DNA of 64,000 nt from Burkholderiales bacterium 70-64. GTDB taxonomy: Bacteria > Pseudomonadota > Gammaproteobacteria > Burkholderiales > Burkholderiaceae_E. The position numbers and the translations under genes are program-made. Each line of letters begins with the position of its first letter. Positions within the stretch are counted from its first letter, which is position 1. Under the pieces are notes generated by a model that ran no database searches, had not been told where the DNA came from, and saw nothing but the letters and a program-made list of their open reading frames with translations. Below, piece by piece: positions 38,279 to 47,163 of this stretch. Location: positions 1 to 64,000 of the forward strand of contig MKUQ01000021.1 of assembly GCA_001898645.1 (NCBI GenBank). Direction: 5' to 3'.

Positions 38279-39874
38279 ATGGACTTCGACATCGTCGGCC
38301 TGTCGCGATTGCAGTTCGCGATCACGGCGCTCTACCACTTCCTTTTCGTGCCGCTGACGCTGGGCTTGTCCATCGTGATTGCCATCATGGAAACGGTCTA
38401 CGTGATGACGGACCGGGCCATCTGGCGCGACATGACCAGATTCTGGGGCGTGCTGTTCGGCATCAACTTCGCCATGGGCGTGGCCACGGGCATCGTGATG
38501 GAGTTCCAGTTCGGCATGAACTGGAGTTACTACAGCCATTACGTCGGCGACATCTTCGGCGCCCCGCTCGCTCTGGAGGGGCTGATGGCCTTCTTCCTGG
38601 AAGCGACCTTCGTCGGCCTGTTCTTCTTCGGCTGGGATCGGCTTTCCAAAGTGAAGCACCTGATCGTCACATGGTGCGTGGCGCTGGGCTCGAACTTCTC
38701 GGCGCTGTGGATCCTGATCGCCAACGGCTGGATGCAGAACCCGGTCGGCGCCCGGTTCAATCCGCAGACCATGCGCATGGAGATGACGGACTTCTTCGCC
38801 GTGCTCACCAACCCGGTGGCGCAGGCCAAGTTCGTGCACACCGCCTCCGCCGGCTACGTGACGGCTGCCATTTTCGTGCTCGGCATCTCGGCCTGGTATG
38901 TCCTCAAGGGACGGCATCTGCAGCTTGCCAAACGCTCCATGACGGTGGCGGCATCGTTCGGCCTCGCCTCCGCGCTGTCGGTGGTGGTGCTGGGCGACGA
39001 GAGCGGCTACCTCTCCACCGAGCACCAGAAGATGAAGCTGGCCGCCATCGAAGCGATGTGGAAGACCGAGCCCGCTCCGGCCGCGTTCACTGCCTTCGGC
39101 TTTCCTGACCAGGCAGCGCGAGAAACCCACTATGCGGTCCACATCCCGTGGGCCATGGGGCTGATCGGTACGCGCTCGCTGACGACCGAGATTCCCGGCA
39201 TCGACGATCTGGTCGCCCGTGCCGAGACGCACATCCGGGACGGCATCGTGGCCTACGACGCCCTGCAGCAGATCCGCGCCGCAAAAGGCGGCGCGAGCGT
39301 CCCGCCCCAGGTGCAAGCCGCATTCGAGGAGCACGGGAATATGCTGGGCTATGCGCTGCTGCTCGAGCGTTACGTGGACGATCCCCGCCAGGCCACGCCC
39401 GAGCAGATCACCAAGGCCGCGTGGGACACCGTGCCGCGGGTGGCGCCCCTGTTCTGGATGTTCCGGTTGATGGTCGGCCTGGGCTTCTTCTTCATCCTGT
39501 TGACCGGCACGTTCTTCTGGCTGTCGGCGCGGCGCCGGCTGGATGCACACCGATGGCTGCTCGAGGTCGCCGTGTGGTCCATTCCCTTGCCCTGGATCGC
39601 CGCCGAGTGCGGCTGGATCGTGGCCGAGGTGGGACGCCAGCCTTGGGTCATCGAAGGCGTTCTGCCTACGGCCGTGGCCGTCTCGAACCTCGGCGCATCG
39701 ACCGTGCTGCTCACGATCGCCGGCTTCGCGGCGATCTACACCGTCCTGCTCGTCATCGAGATGAAGCTGATGCTCGAGGCGATCCGCAAAGGCCCCGATG
39801 CCCATGCGCCGACCGGCATCGAAGGCCGGCCTGCCGGCTCCGTCGACCTGGCGCCTGCGCAGCAACACCCATGA
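38279..39874 (+). CDS. cydA: Cytochrome bd ubiquinol oxidase subunit I
   Basis: Catalytic subunit of the high-affinity, NO- and sulfide-tolerant quinol oxidase, 531 residues. Heme ligands and proton-path residues are in place: H20 (ALYHF), H187 (KFVHTAS), E100 and E108 (LEGLMAFFLEATF), and GWIVAEVGRQPWV near the C-terminus. The Met heme ligand lies in FWMFRLMVG near residue 400. The Q-loop between helices 6 and 7 is of the long (E. coli-like) kind. ATG preceded by AGAGGAAACCGCC. Part of cydDCABX. Confidence 0.96.
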   Translation: MDFDIVGLSRLQFAITALYHFLFVPLTLGLSIVIAIMETVYVMTDRAIWRDMTRFWGVLFGINFAMGVATGIVMEFQFGMNWSYYSHYVGDIFGAPLALEGLMAFFLEATFVGLFFFGWDRLSKVKHLIVTWCVALGSNFSALWILIANGWMQNPVGARFNPQTMRMEMTDFFAVLTNPVAQAKFVHTASAGYVTAAIFVLGISAWYVLKGRHLQLAKRSMTVAASFGLASALSVVVLGDESGYLSTEHQKMKLAAIEAMWKTEPAPAAFTAFGFPDQAARETHYAVHIPWAMGLIGTRSLTTEIPGIDDLVARAETHIRDGIVAYDALQQIRAAKGGASVPPQVQAAFEEHGNMLGYALLLERYVDDPRQATPEQITKAAWDTVPRVAPLFWMFRLMVGLGFFFILLTGTFFWLSARRRLDAHRWLLEVAVWSIPLPWIAAECGWIVAEVGRQPWVIEGVLPTAVAVSNLGASTVLLTIAGFAAIYTVLLVIEMKLMLEAIRKGPDAHAPTGIEGRPAGSVDLAPAQQHP

Positions 39875-39886
39875 GGAGAAACGAAC

Positions 39887-41041
39887 ATGATCCTCCACGA
39901 GCTGATCTCCTACGACGTCCTGCGCCTGACCTGGTGGGCACTGCTGGGGGTGCTGCTGGTCGGATTTGCCCTCACCGATGGCTTCGACCTGGGCACCGGC
40001 GCGCTCCTGCCCTTCGTGGCACGCAGCGACATCGAACGCCGCACCGCCATCAACACCATCGGCCCGGTCTGGGAGGGCAACCAGGTTTGGCTGATCCTCG
40101 GCGGCGGGGCCATCTTCGCGGCCTGGCCGCAGCTCTATGCGGTGTCGTTCTCGGGCTTCTATCTGGCGATGTTCGCCATCCTGTTCGCGCTCATCCTGCG
40201 GCCCGTGGCGTTCAAGTTCCGCAGCAAGCGAGAGGAGCCGGCATGGCGCAGCCGCTGGGACTGGGCCTTGTTCGTGGGCGGCTTCGTCCCGGCGCTGATC
40301 TTCGGCGTGGCGATGGGCAACGTGCTGCAGGGCGTGCCCTTCCGCATCGAGAAGGACATGCAGATCTTCTATGACGGATCGTTCTTCGGGCTGCTCAACC
40401 CCTTCGCCCTGCTGTGCGGCCTGGTCTCGGTCGCCATGCTGGTCATGCACGGTGCTGCCTGGCTGCAACTCAAGACGTCGGGCGCCGTAGCTGAACGCGC
40501 GCGCCGTTTCGGCATCGTGGCGGCACTGCTCACCGTGGCGCTGTATGCGGCGGCGGGCGTACTGCTGGCCAACTTCGTGACGGGGTATGCGATCACGAGC
40601 CACATCGACACCGCAGGCGCGTCAAACCCTCTGCTCAAGAGCGCCGTGGCGCAGGGCGGCGCCTGGCTCGCCAACTACACCTCCCACCCCACGCTGTGGG
40701 TGGTGCCGGCGCTGGGGCTGGCGGGCCCGGTGATCGCTGCCATCTGCCTGGCCGCCCGCTGCCCGCTGGCTGCCCTGCTCGCCGGAGGCGCCGGCATCAC
40801 CGGGATCGTCACCAGCGTGGGGGTGTCCATGTTCCCCTTCATCCTGCCCTCATCGGTCGACCCCTCGGCCAGCCTGACGGTGTGGGACTCCTCGTCGAGC
40901 CATCTCACGCTGTTCATCATGCTCGTCTCGACAGTCATCTTCATGCCCCTCGTCCTGGCGTATACGAGTTGGGTGTTCTCGGTCCTGCGCGGCAAGGTCG
41001 ACCCCGACGCCATCAAGGACGGCAAGAGCCATGCGTACTGA
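39887..41041 (+). CDS. cydB: Cytochrome bd ubiquinol oxidase subunit II
   Basis: Membrane partner of CydA, 384 residues, about eight or nine helices. Signature stretches: LLVGFALTDGFDLGTGALLP, GPVWEGNQVWLILGGGAIFA and VSMFPFILPSSVDPSASLTV. The start overlaps no other gene; AGGAGAAACGAAC precedes ATG 39887. cydX follows after 32 bp. Confidence 0.96.
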   Translation: MILHELISYDVLRLTWWALLGVLLVGFALTDGFDLGTGALLPFVARSDIERRTAINTIGPVWEGNQVWLILGGGAIFAAWPQLYAVSFSGFYLAMFAILFALILRPVAFKFRSKREEPAWRSRWDWALFVGGFVPALIFGVAMGNVLQGVPFRIEKDMQIFYDGSFFGLLNPFALLCGLVSVAMLVMHGAAWLQLKTSGAVAERARRFGIVAALLTVALYAAAGVLLANFVTGYAITSHIDTAGASNPLLKSAVAQGGAWLANYTSHPTLWVVPALGLAGPVIAAICLAARCPLAALLAGGAGITGIVTSVGVSMFPFILPSSVDPSASLTVWDSSSSHLTLFIMLVSTVIFMPLVLAYTSWVFSVLRGKVDPDAIKDGKSHAY

Positions 41042-41073
41042 GCGTACACGCCACCATTCACAGGACACCGACC

Positions 41074-41193
41074 ATGTGGTACTTCGCCTGGATTCTCGGC
41101 TTGCCTCTGGCGGCCGCCTTTGCCGTTCTCAATGCAATGTGGTTCGAGTTGATGGAAGACGAAGCGGCCCGACACGACCGCCCCAAATGCTGA
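41074..41193 (+). CDS. cydX: Cytochrome bd small subunit CydX
   Basis: 39-residue single-helix peptide, MWYFAWILGLPLAAAFAVLN plus AMWFELMEDEAARHDRPKC. The start MWYFAWILG and the Glu/Asp-rich stretch after the helix are characteristic of CydX/CbdX, which stabilises the hemes in CydAB. It is the last gene of the oxidase operon. The following 100 bp to the pilin-like gene hold no gene. Confidence 0.93.
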   Translation: MWYFAWILGLPLAAAFAVLNAMWFELMEDEAARHDRPKC

Positions 41194-41295
41194 GATTGAC
41201 CGCTGCCGCCCGCGGCCGGTGGGTTGTCGTTGATCCGGCTGGCGAAAACTTCGACGACAAAACCGTTCGGCGTCCGTTCACAGGGCCCGCTCACA

Positions 41296-41820
41296 CTACG
41301 AAGGATCGACGTACCTCAGCATCGTAGGCGGCACCTGGCGCACGAGCTCGCCGCGGTAGAGGAACACCCATTCGGAGTACCGGGCCTTGCCGGTGAATTC
41401 CGCATCCCGTTCCGCGAAGCCGGCGCGCTTGAGCGGAGTCGCGCCCGAGGTGCTGTACACGCCCATCACGCCGCCATCGGGCGCGATCACCAGGCCCCAT
41501 TGCGGCCGGCCGGTCATGGGATCGGCGTAGACGCGCCGCAGATGCCGCCGCGCGGACAGCTGCCGCCGGTCGTCGAGCAGCGCCTGCAGGCTGTCCGGGT
41601 AGCGCTTGACCGGCCCGGGCGAGGTCTCGTAGTAGCTCGCAATGGCTCGGCGCATCTGATCGCCGACGAAAAGCAGCTCTTCCTCCCGGTCGCGCTGCCG
41701 CTGCATGGACCACAGCACGCCCTCGCCTGCGAGGACGCAGGCGCCCAGCGCCAGCCAGAAGAGCAGCACCAGGTAGCCCAGGCCCCGCTGCCGGCGCCGC
41801 GAGGCGCTACCATTCGCCAT
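41296..41820 (-). CDS. Pilin-like membrane protein with atypical N-terminus
   Basis: 174-residue protein with a basic start (MANGSASRRRQRG), a single hydrophobic helix (LGYLVLLFWLALGACVLAGE) and a pseudopilin-like periplasmic part that shares with GspG-type proteins the segments SYYETSPGPVKRYPDSLQAL and YADPMTGRPQWG. The prepilin peptidase motif GFTLIE is absent: glycine is followed by LGYL and the usual Glu at +5 is missing. It may be an uncleaved minor pilin. It starts within the previous gene (14-bp overlap) and is the last gene of the pilus-like operon. Confidence 0.7.
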   Translation of the reverse strand: MANGSASRRRQRGLGYLVLLFWLALGACVLAGEGVLWSMQRQRDREEELLFVGDQMRRAIASYYETSPGPVKRYPDSLQALLDDRRQLSARRHLRRVYADPMTGRPQWGLVIAPDGGVMGVYSTSGATPLKRAGFAERDAEFTGKARYSEWVFLYRGELVRQVPPTMLRYVDPS

Positions 41821-42181
41821 AGGCCCGGCCATCGCGCGCGACACCCTCGGCACCGCTCTTCACATCGAACACGGCACCCTTGAAACCCTTGGGGGGCGGC
41901 ACCACGATCCAGCCCGCCGCGCCCCGCGCGACGGGATCCTCGGGGACCGCCCGAAGGTAGCGGCGCTCCACCAGCTCCTCCAGGGTCTCGGGATAGCGGC
42001 CCGTATCGGCGTAGTACTTGTCGATGGTGGAGCGCAGCGTCGCCAGGTTCTCCCGCAGCACCGCTTCCCTGGCCTTGTCGAGGCTGCCGAGGTAATGGGG
42101 CGCGACCAGCGACAGCAGCGTGGCCACGATGGCCAGTACCACCAGCAGCTCGATCAGGGTGAACCCGCGTCGCGCAGGCAT
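41807..42181 (-). CDS. Type II secretion GspG-like / type IV pseudopilin
   Basis: 124-residue major-pseudopilin-like protein. Perfect prepilin start RRGFTLIELLVVLAIVATLL, with the Glu at +5, followed by a helix and a GspG-like globular part (LRSTIDKYYADTGRYPETLE). The YP...L..LV pattern is typical. It lies between two other pilin-like genes. It would form the pilus or pseudopilus shaft if the machine were intact. Confidence 0.85.
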   Translation of the reverse strand: MPARRGFTLIELLVVLAIVATLLSLVAPHYLGSLDKAREAVLRENLATLRSTIDKYYADTGRYPETLEELVERRYLRAVPEDPVARGAAGWIVVPPPKGFKGAVFDVKSGAEGVARDGRAYGEW

Positions 42182-42194
42182 CGGCCGGCCCTCG

Positions 42195-42690
42195 TCACCA
42201 TTCGCGATACGGCACGCCGTTCAGGCCGACGCGGGGATCGAGCGAATACACGTCGTAGACGTCCCTGCCCTCGATCGGCTCCTCGTGCGAGGAGGCATAG
42301 GATCGCTTGCCCCACAGCCGCACCGCCGGCAGGTCGGGTTCGCTGCGCATGGGGTCGCGTGGAATCCGCCGCAGGAATCGCAAGCGGGCGCCCGCGGGAT
42401 CACGCTGGTCGACGACGCCGTCGACCAATGCCTCCAGCGACGGCGGATATCCCGAATCGTCGGCCTTGCGCGGCACCCGCCCCTCGTCGGCGGCCTGCTT
42501 GTAGGCATCGATCGCCCGGCGCAGGCTCCTGAGCGACTCGCGCAATTCCTGCTCCTTGCCGCGGCGCACGACGACCTCGGTCATGGGGATCGCGATGCCG
42601 GCGAGGATGCCCACGAGCGCCAGTGTGACCAGCAGCTCGATCAGCGTGAAGCCGGCGCATCCGCGCCGCGCAGGGCGTCTCCCCGGCTTC
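42195..42690 (-). CDS. Type IV/GspG-like pseudopilin
   Basis: 165-residue prepilin with CAGFTLIELLVTLALVGILA (cleavable, Glu at +5), then LRSLRRAIDAYKQAADEG and YPPSLEALVDGVV, plus a tail describing a GspG-like calcium-binding-type loop (RIPRDPM). ATG at 42690 overlaps the end of the secretin gene by two bases. It probably duplicated from, or is paired with, the neighbouring pseudopilin. Confidence 0.85.
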
Positions 42691-44476
42691 ATGGCGCCTT
42701 CTTGTCTTCGGGTGCCGCGGCCTCGCCGACGAACCGCAGCGGCCGCGTCCGCAGAACGTTCTCGGTGCCCGACCAGAACTCCAGCGCCTGCGCGTCGGGC
42801 CGCACGGTGCCGCGCACCAGGCGCGGCGTGATGGAGAGCACGATCTCGTTCTTGGACCGGCTGTCCACGGGCGCCGTGAACAGCCGCCCGACGATGGGCA
42901 GCTGGCTCAGGCCGGGGATGCCGCTGGAGGAGCTGCGGTCCTGGTCGTTGATCAGGCCCGCCAGGATCTGCGTCTGCCCGTCCTGCAGTCGCAGCACCGT
43001 GGATGCGTTGCGCGAGCCGATCTGGTAGGCCACGGTTCCCGTCGCGGTGGAGATCTGCTTGGCGATCGAGCTCACCTCCAGATTGACCTTGATGCCCACG
43101 TCCTGCGGCGGATGCACCGTCGGCTCGACGCTGAGCTTCAACCCCACGTCCAGGTACTGGACGCTCTCGGCGACGAAGCCGGTCGCGGTGGACGTCGTGG
43201 TGATCACCGGCACCTTGTCGCCGATCATGACCGTAGCCTTCTCGCGGTTGCGCACGCGCACGCGCGGGTTGGCCAGCAGGTTGGTGATCCCGCTGTCCTG
43301 CCGGAAGTTGAGCGTGGTGGCGGAGACCGATGCGCCCAGGCGAGAGGCATTCAATCCCCTGAGATCGGCCAGCGTCAGGTTGCCGCTGCCCGAGGCGAGC
43401 GGGACGAGCGAGAGCTGCGCGGGCCACTGGATGCCGAGATTGAGCAAGGCGTCCTGCTGGACTTCGAGCACCTCCATCTCCAGCATCACCTCCGGCTCGG
43501 CGAGATCGTGCAGCGCCACCAGCTTCTCGGCGAGCCGGACGGCCTCGGGGGTGTCGCGCATCACCAGGAGGTTGAGCTTCTCGTCGACCACCAGGTCGCG
43601 GGTCTTGAGCAGGGTCTTCAGCGTGGCCTGCATCTGGGCGGCGCTGGCGTCCTGCAGGTAGAAGGCCCGCACCACCAGGTCTTCGTAGTTCTTCTGCTTT
43701 TCTGGCGTGTCCGGATACACCAGCACCGCGCCGCCGCCCAGCAGCTTGCGGCGCAGCTGGCTGGTCCTCAGGATGAGGTCGATCGCCTCGTCCACATAGG
43801 CGTTGCGCAGGTACACCGTGGTCTTGAGGTCCGGGGAGATGTCCTTGTCGAGGATGAAGTTCAGGCCTGAGCTGCGCGAGAGGGCTTCGAAGATCATGCG
43901 CACGCTGGCATCCCGGAAGTCCAGGTGTATCGGCCTCGCTCCTGCAGGCCGCAGGACGGGCTCCTCGAACGTCCGCCTGGCCGATTCCCGCTCGATCTCG
44001 CCCTGGAGCTGCCGGGCCGGCACGAAGCCGGGATCCTCGGCCAGCACCCGGCGCAGATGCGCGAGCGCCAGTGCCTCGTCGCCCTTCAGGAACGCACCGC
44101 GCGCCTGCCCGACCGCTTCGGCATGCTCGCGCGCACGCGCCAGCTGCGCCAGCGCCTCCAGCGCCATGGGATGGGCAGGCTCCACCGCCAGGATGCGACG
44201 GTAGGCCGCTTCCGCGCCCTGTGCGTCGTGCTCCGCGCGGGCGCGCTGCGCGGTCGAGAGCATCCGGTCGACCCACGACGCCTGCTGCAGGCGGAGGTCC
44301 TTGAGGATGTCCGCCCGCTCCGGAGCCATCTGCGCGGCCTGTGCGAGCTTGGACAGCCCGGCCTCGGGCTGCCCTTCGCGCAGGAGGTGCACGCCTTCGC
44401 GGTGCAGGCGGTCCGCGGCGCAGCCCGCCAGCCCCGCCAGCAGCACGGCGCCCAGCAGCCTGCGCGCACGCGTCAT
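42689..44476 (-). CDS. Outer-membrane secretin, MshL/PulD-like, with TPR N-terminus
   Basis: 595-residue lipoprotein (lipobox LAGLAGCA) forming the outer-membrane ring of a pilus or type II-like machine. The first 170 residues contain TPR-like repeats (GAEAAYRRILAVEPAHPMAL). A short secretin domain (about 185-250), an N-type domain (about 265-340) and the secretin core follow, with VPVITTTSTATGFVAESVQY and the closing GLSQLPIVGRLFTA. Upstream and downstream gene overlaps show one operon. Confidence 0.88.
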   Translation of the reverse strand: MTRARRLLGAVLLAGLAGCAADRLHREGVHLLREGQPEAGLSKLAQAAQMAPERADILKDLRLQQASWVDRMLSTAQRARAEHDAQGAEAAYRRILAVEPAHPMALEALAQLARAREHAEAVGQARGAFLKGDEALALAHLRRVLAEDPGFVPARQLQGEIERESARRTFEEPVLRPAGARPIHLDFRDASVRMIFEALSRSSGLNFILDKDISPDLKTTVYLRNAYVDEAIDLILRTSQLRRKLLGGGAVLVYPDTPEKQKNYEDLVVRAFYLQDASAAQMQATLKTLLKTRDLVVDEKLNLLVMRDTPEAVRLAEKLVALHDLAEPEVMLEMEVLEVQQDALLNLGIQWPAQLSLVPLASGSGNLTLADLRGLNASRLGASVSATTLNFRQDSGITNLLANPRVRVRNREKATVMIGDKVPVITTTSTATGFVAESVQYLDVGLKLSVEPTVHPPQDVGIKVNLEVSSIAKQISTATGTVAYQIGSRNASTVLRLQDGQTQILAGLINDQDRSSSSGIPGLSQLPIVGRLFTAPVDSRSKNEIVLSITPRLVRGTVRPDAQALEFWSGTENVLRTRPLRFVGEAAAPEDKKAP

Positions 44477-45042
44477 CGGCCTTCTCCGACCAGCAGCGCC
44501 TGCTTCGCGGACAGCGGCAGATAGATGAACTGCAAGGCGCCCTGGTCGTCCTCACCCTCGAACAGGTAGTCTTCGCCGAGCTTCTCGCCCGCGCGCACCG
44601 CCAGCCCCTCGCCCGCGCGCGCCAGGTAGAACTCGGTCGCTTCACGCGGCCCGCCCGCCGTTTCCTGCCGGCCCAGGTAGCGAAACGGCAGAGGCGGCGC
44701 GACCGGCGCCGCGACGGCGGGGGGAGGCGGCGGCGCGGGGGGCGGCGGAGCCGGCACGGGAGGCTGCCAGGTCGTGACGGCGAAGGGATCGGCGTCACGA
44801 CTCGCATGCCGGGCCTGCGCCTCGCTGTCCGCGCGGGGAACCAGCTCCAGCGCCGCGCTTTCCGGCGGCTGCGGCACCGGCGCAGCCGCTGCCGGCGCCG
44901 CCGCTGCGACGCGGCTTGCGCCGGGCAGGGCGCCGGCGATCTCGACCCGATCCCGGTCCTGGTGCCGATAGGTCCACGCGCTCGTGCCCAGCGTCGCCGC
45001 CAGGCAGAGCATCAGCCACCGGTGTCGCCGCGCGGCATCCAT
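44473..45042 (-). CDS. PilP/GspC/MshK-like periplasmic protein
   Basis: 189-residue protein with one N-terminal helix (WLMLCLAATLGTSAW), a long Pro/Ala-rich linker including a proline run (about 95-112), and a small beta domain near the C-terminus (FRYLGRQETAGGPREATEFY then KLGEDYLFEGEDDQGALQFI). This layout and the location before the secretin match proteins that dock the inner-membrane complex to the secretin. Assigned by layout and position; sequence similarity is weak. Confidence 0.65.
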   Translation of the reverse strand: MDAARRHRWLMLCLAATLGTSAWTYRHQDRDRVEIAGALPGASRVAAAAPAAAAPVPQPPESAALELVPRADSEAQARHASRDADPFAVTTWQPPVPAPPPPAPPPPPAVAAPVAPPLPFRYLGRQETAGGPREATEFYLARAGEGLAVRAGEKLGEDYLFEGEDDQGALQFIYLPLSAKQALLVGEGR

Positions 45043-45044
45043 GG

Positions 45045-45611
45045 TCAGGGCGCTCCGAGAAACACCGAGAAGCGCAGCTCGCCGTCGATCCGGGCATCGC
45101 CGATGGACTGCCGGCTCAGGCGCATCGATTCGAGCGCGAGGGTCGCGTCGTCGCCCAGTGCACGCAGGATGAAGCGGCGCAGCTGCGGGTAGCTCCCCTT
45201 GGCGGTCACGGTGATGTCGAAACGGGCGATCGTCTCGCCGGGCTGCATCTCCAGGCGATAGCTCCCCTGCTCCAGCGCCAGCCGGCAAGCCTGTGCGGCA
45301 CCGTGCAGCCGCGCCAGCGCATCCAATTGCGCCTGGCCCGACACGGGTGGCAGGCGGCCGTGCAACTGCGCGAGCGGCGTGGCCCCTCGTGGTGCAGCGG
45401 CTTGCGTGCGTTCGCGCGCGAGACGCTCGCGCAGGCCTGTCGACGCGCGTTGCAGCGAGGCGATGTCCTCCTGCGCGCGAGGCAGCAGATGCCCGTGGAT
45501 GACGCCGGCAGCCAGCAGGAACAGCGCTCCCGCCACGCCGGCAGGTCCGAGTGCCGCGACAAGCCGGCGGCACCACCATCGCGTACGTTCCGCGAAGTGC
45601 ACCGGCGCCAT
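45045..45611 (-). CDS. PilO/MshJ-like inner-membrane alignment protein
   Basis: 188-residue protein with one helix (LVAALGPAGVAGALFLLAAG), a coiled-coil segment (AQEDIASLQRASTGLRERLA) and a ferredoxin-like C-terminal domain with FDITVTAKGSYPQLRRFILR. PilO- and GspM-type proteins have this form. ATG at 45611 overlaps the end of the PilN-like gene. Confidence 0.7.
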   Translation of the reverse strand: MAPVHFAERTRWWCRRLVAALGPAGVAGALFLLAAGVIHGHLLPRAQEDIASLQRASTGLRERLARERTQAAAPRGATPLAQLHGRLPPVSGQAQLDALARLHGAAQACRLALEQGSYRLEMQPGETIARFDITVTAKGSYPQLRRFILRALGDDATLALESMRLSRQSIGDARIDGELRFSVFLGAP

Positions 45612-46164
45612 CAGTGCCCCCGCTCGGCGCCGGCCTGCCGGGTGCGCCAGCGCGCCACGATCGTGGCGCTCACGGGATGCTGGGGATCCTGGAGACGGAC
45701 CTGGTGCGACTCGAGATCCGCACCGCTCAGCGCCGGGGCCTCGCCGAGCCGTTGCACGTACCCGAGCAGAACCTGCATGTCCTTGGCTTCGGCCTGGATG
45801 CGAACCTCGCCGCGCTGCGCATCGGGCTCCATGGCCAGCAAGGTGACGCCGGCATCCCCGGCCGACTCGACGCTTTCGAGCAAGCGTGCCCACGGCGCGT
45901 TGAGGCGCGCCACGACGCGCACGGCCTGCGACAGCGCTTCCCCGGGCACGCTCGGGGCATCGCCGGCCGCGCGCCTCGCGTGCCGATCGGCGCCTGCAGG
46001 CGATCCCATTGCAGCTGCAGCGCTTCGCGCTCGCGCCATGCGTCCCGCAATTGCTCCCCTTCCCAGGCCAGCCATGCCGCGGCGAGCGCCGGCAGCAGCA
46101 ACCGGGCAGCGCGCCGGGGGCCGGGCCTGCGCGCAGGCCCGAAATCGATGCGCACTTTCTTCAT
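45611..46164 (-). pseudogene. PilN/GspL-like protein, interrupted by a frameshift
   Basis: The first part, MKKVRIDFGPARRPGPRRAA then a helix and coiled coil up to WDRLQAPIGTRGAR, is in one frame from 46164. The rest, AGDAPSVPGEALSQAVRVVA to TRQAGAERGH, is in another frame and ends at 45611. The switch falls in a GC-run near 45965 (GGCGCGCGGCCGGCG); adding or losing one base would restore a protein of about 183 residues. Either the gene is broken or a base is miscalled. No slippery heptamer was seen that would support programmed frameshifting. Confidence 0.65.
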
Positions 46165-46961
46165 GCCGCGGCCACCAGTCGCGCCATCGCCAGGGGCGCG
46201 GGCTCTTGCATGGGCGTGCACGCGAGCCAGTCCATGCGGCCGCCCTGCGCGACACTCACATCCGGCGTGCCGGCGGCGGGACACCCGGGAGCGTGAAGCA
46301 TGGCCGCAGGCTTTCCCGGCAGGCCGAGCAGGCGGTGCTCCAGAGCCGCCAGCACCGGCAGCTCCGCCGCCCCGGCACGGGCCGCTGCAACGCGCAGGCT
46401 TTGCCAGCCGTGCGGCCCGTGGCTTGCCCAGACGATGCGATCAGACTCCGATACGCCCAGCAATCGTCCGGGCCCGGTGCGGCGGTACCAGCGGTTCCAC
46501 GCATACAGGAAGTACGGCATCAGGGCGCCGCCGGAGAGCTCACGCGCGCGCCACAAGCCATGCCAGCGTTCGGTCAGGGCATCCGGCATGGCGCAGGCCA
46601 CGCGCGGGCGTCCGTACTGCGCGGGAGCCGCGGCCATGCGCCATCCATCCATATCGCCGTTGCACGCCTCGAGCTGCAGACGGATCCAGGCCCGTTCCTG
46701 CACGGTGGTCAGGCGCTTGTCGGTCCAGGGCACCAGTGCAAAGCGGACGAAGCGGCTCGACACCGCCATGTCGGCGCGCACCGACCGGAGGTCGTTCGCC
46801 TCGATCCATGCCTGCAGGGCGTCTAACGCCTCTTCCCATCCGCCCGCCTCGCTGCCCTGCAGGAGCTCGCAGCGAGCCTCGCCCCGGCGCGGCCGCCGCA
46901 CCACGCCGACCTGCGCGGGGCACAGCGCCAAGGCCATCGACTCATTCCGAAAAAGTGACAC
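46161..46961 (-). CDS. PilM/MshI-like cytoplasmic pilus assembly protein
   Basis: 266-residue protein with actin-like-fold features of MshI/PilM: VRADMAVSSRFVRFALVPW, QERAWIRLQLEACNG and VWASHGPHGWQSLRVAAARA. GTG start at 46961, or ATG at 46937 (MALALCPAQVG). It overlaps the end of the ATPase remnant by 20 bp and the start of the PilN-like gene by four, as in mshI-mshJ-type operons. Confidence 0.65.
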   Translation of the reverse strand: MSLFRNESMALALCPAQVGVVRRPRRGEARCELLQGSEAGGWEEALDALQAWIEANDLRSVRADMAVSSRFVRFALVPWTDKRLTTVQERAWIRLQLEACNGDMDGWRMAAAPAQYGRPRVACAMPDALTERWHGLWRARELSGGALMPYFLYAWNRWYRRTGPGRLLGVSESDRIVWASHGPHGWQSLRVAAARAGAAELPVLAALEHRLLGLPGKPAAMLHAPGCPAAGTPDVSVAQGGRMDWLACTPMQEPAPLAMARLVAAA

Positions 46962-47129
46962 GGGCCACCTCTTCGAGCGTCGTCACGCCGTCGAGTGCGG
47001 CGCGCACGGCGGCTTCGCGGATCAGCCGAGTGCCGGCAGCCTGCGCGGCCTCCTTGAGCGTGCGTATCGGAGCGCGCGCGACGATCAGCTCGCGCAGCTC
47101 GTCGTTCATCCGCAGCAGCTCGCCGACGG
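46942..47129 (-). pseudogene. Pilus assembly ATPase (GspE/PilB/MshE type), C-terminal remnant
   Basis: Only about 61 codons remain, starting at the IS end: VGELLRMNDELRELIVARAP, then IRTLKEAAQAAGTRLIREAA and VRAALDGVTTLEEVARVTFS followed by a stop. This is the conserved end of GspE-family ATPases (the L..GVTTLEEVLRVT motif). The Walker domain and all upstream codons are lost, and they do not appear on the other side of the IS. Confidence 0.8.
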
Positions 47130-47163
47130 TGGGCTGCCCCCGAATCTCCGGACAGTCCCGATA

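Noticed and set aside
45611-46164. Programmed frameshift in the PilN-like gene
   Set aside because: No slippery heptamer or following structure was seen; mutation or base-calling error is simpler.
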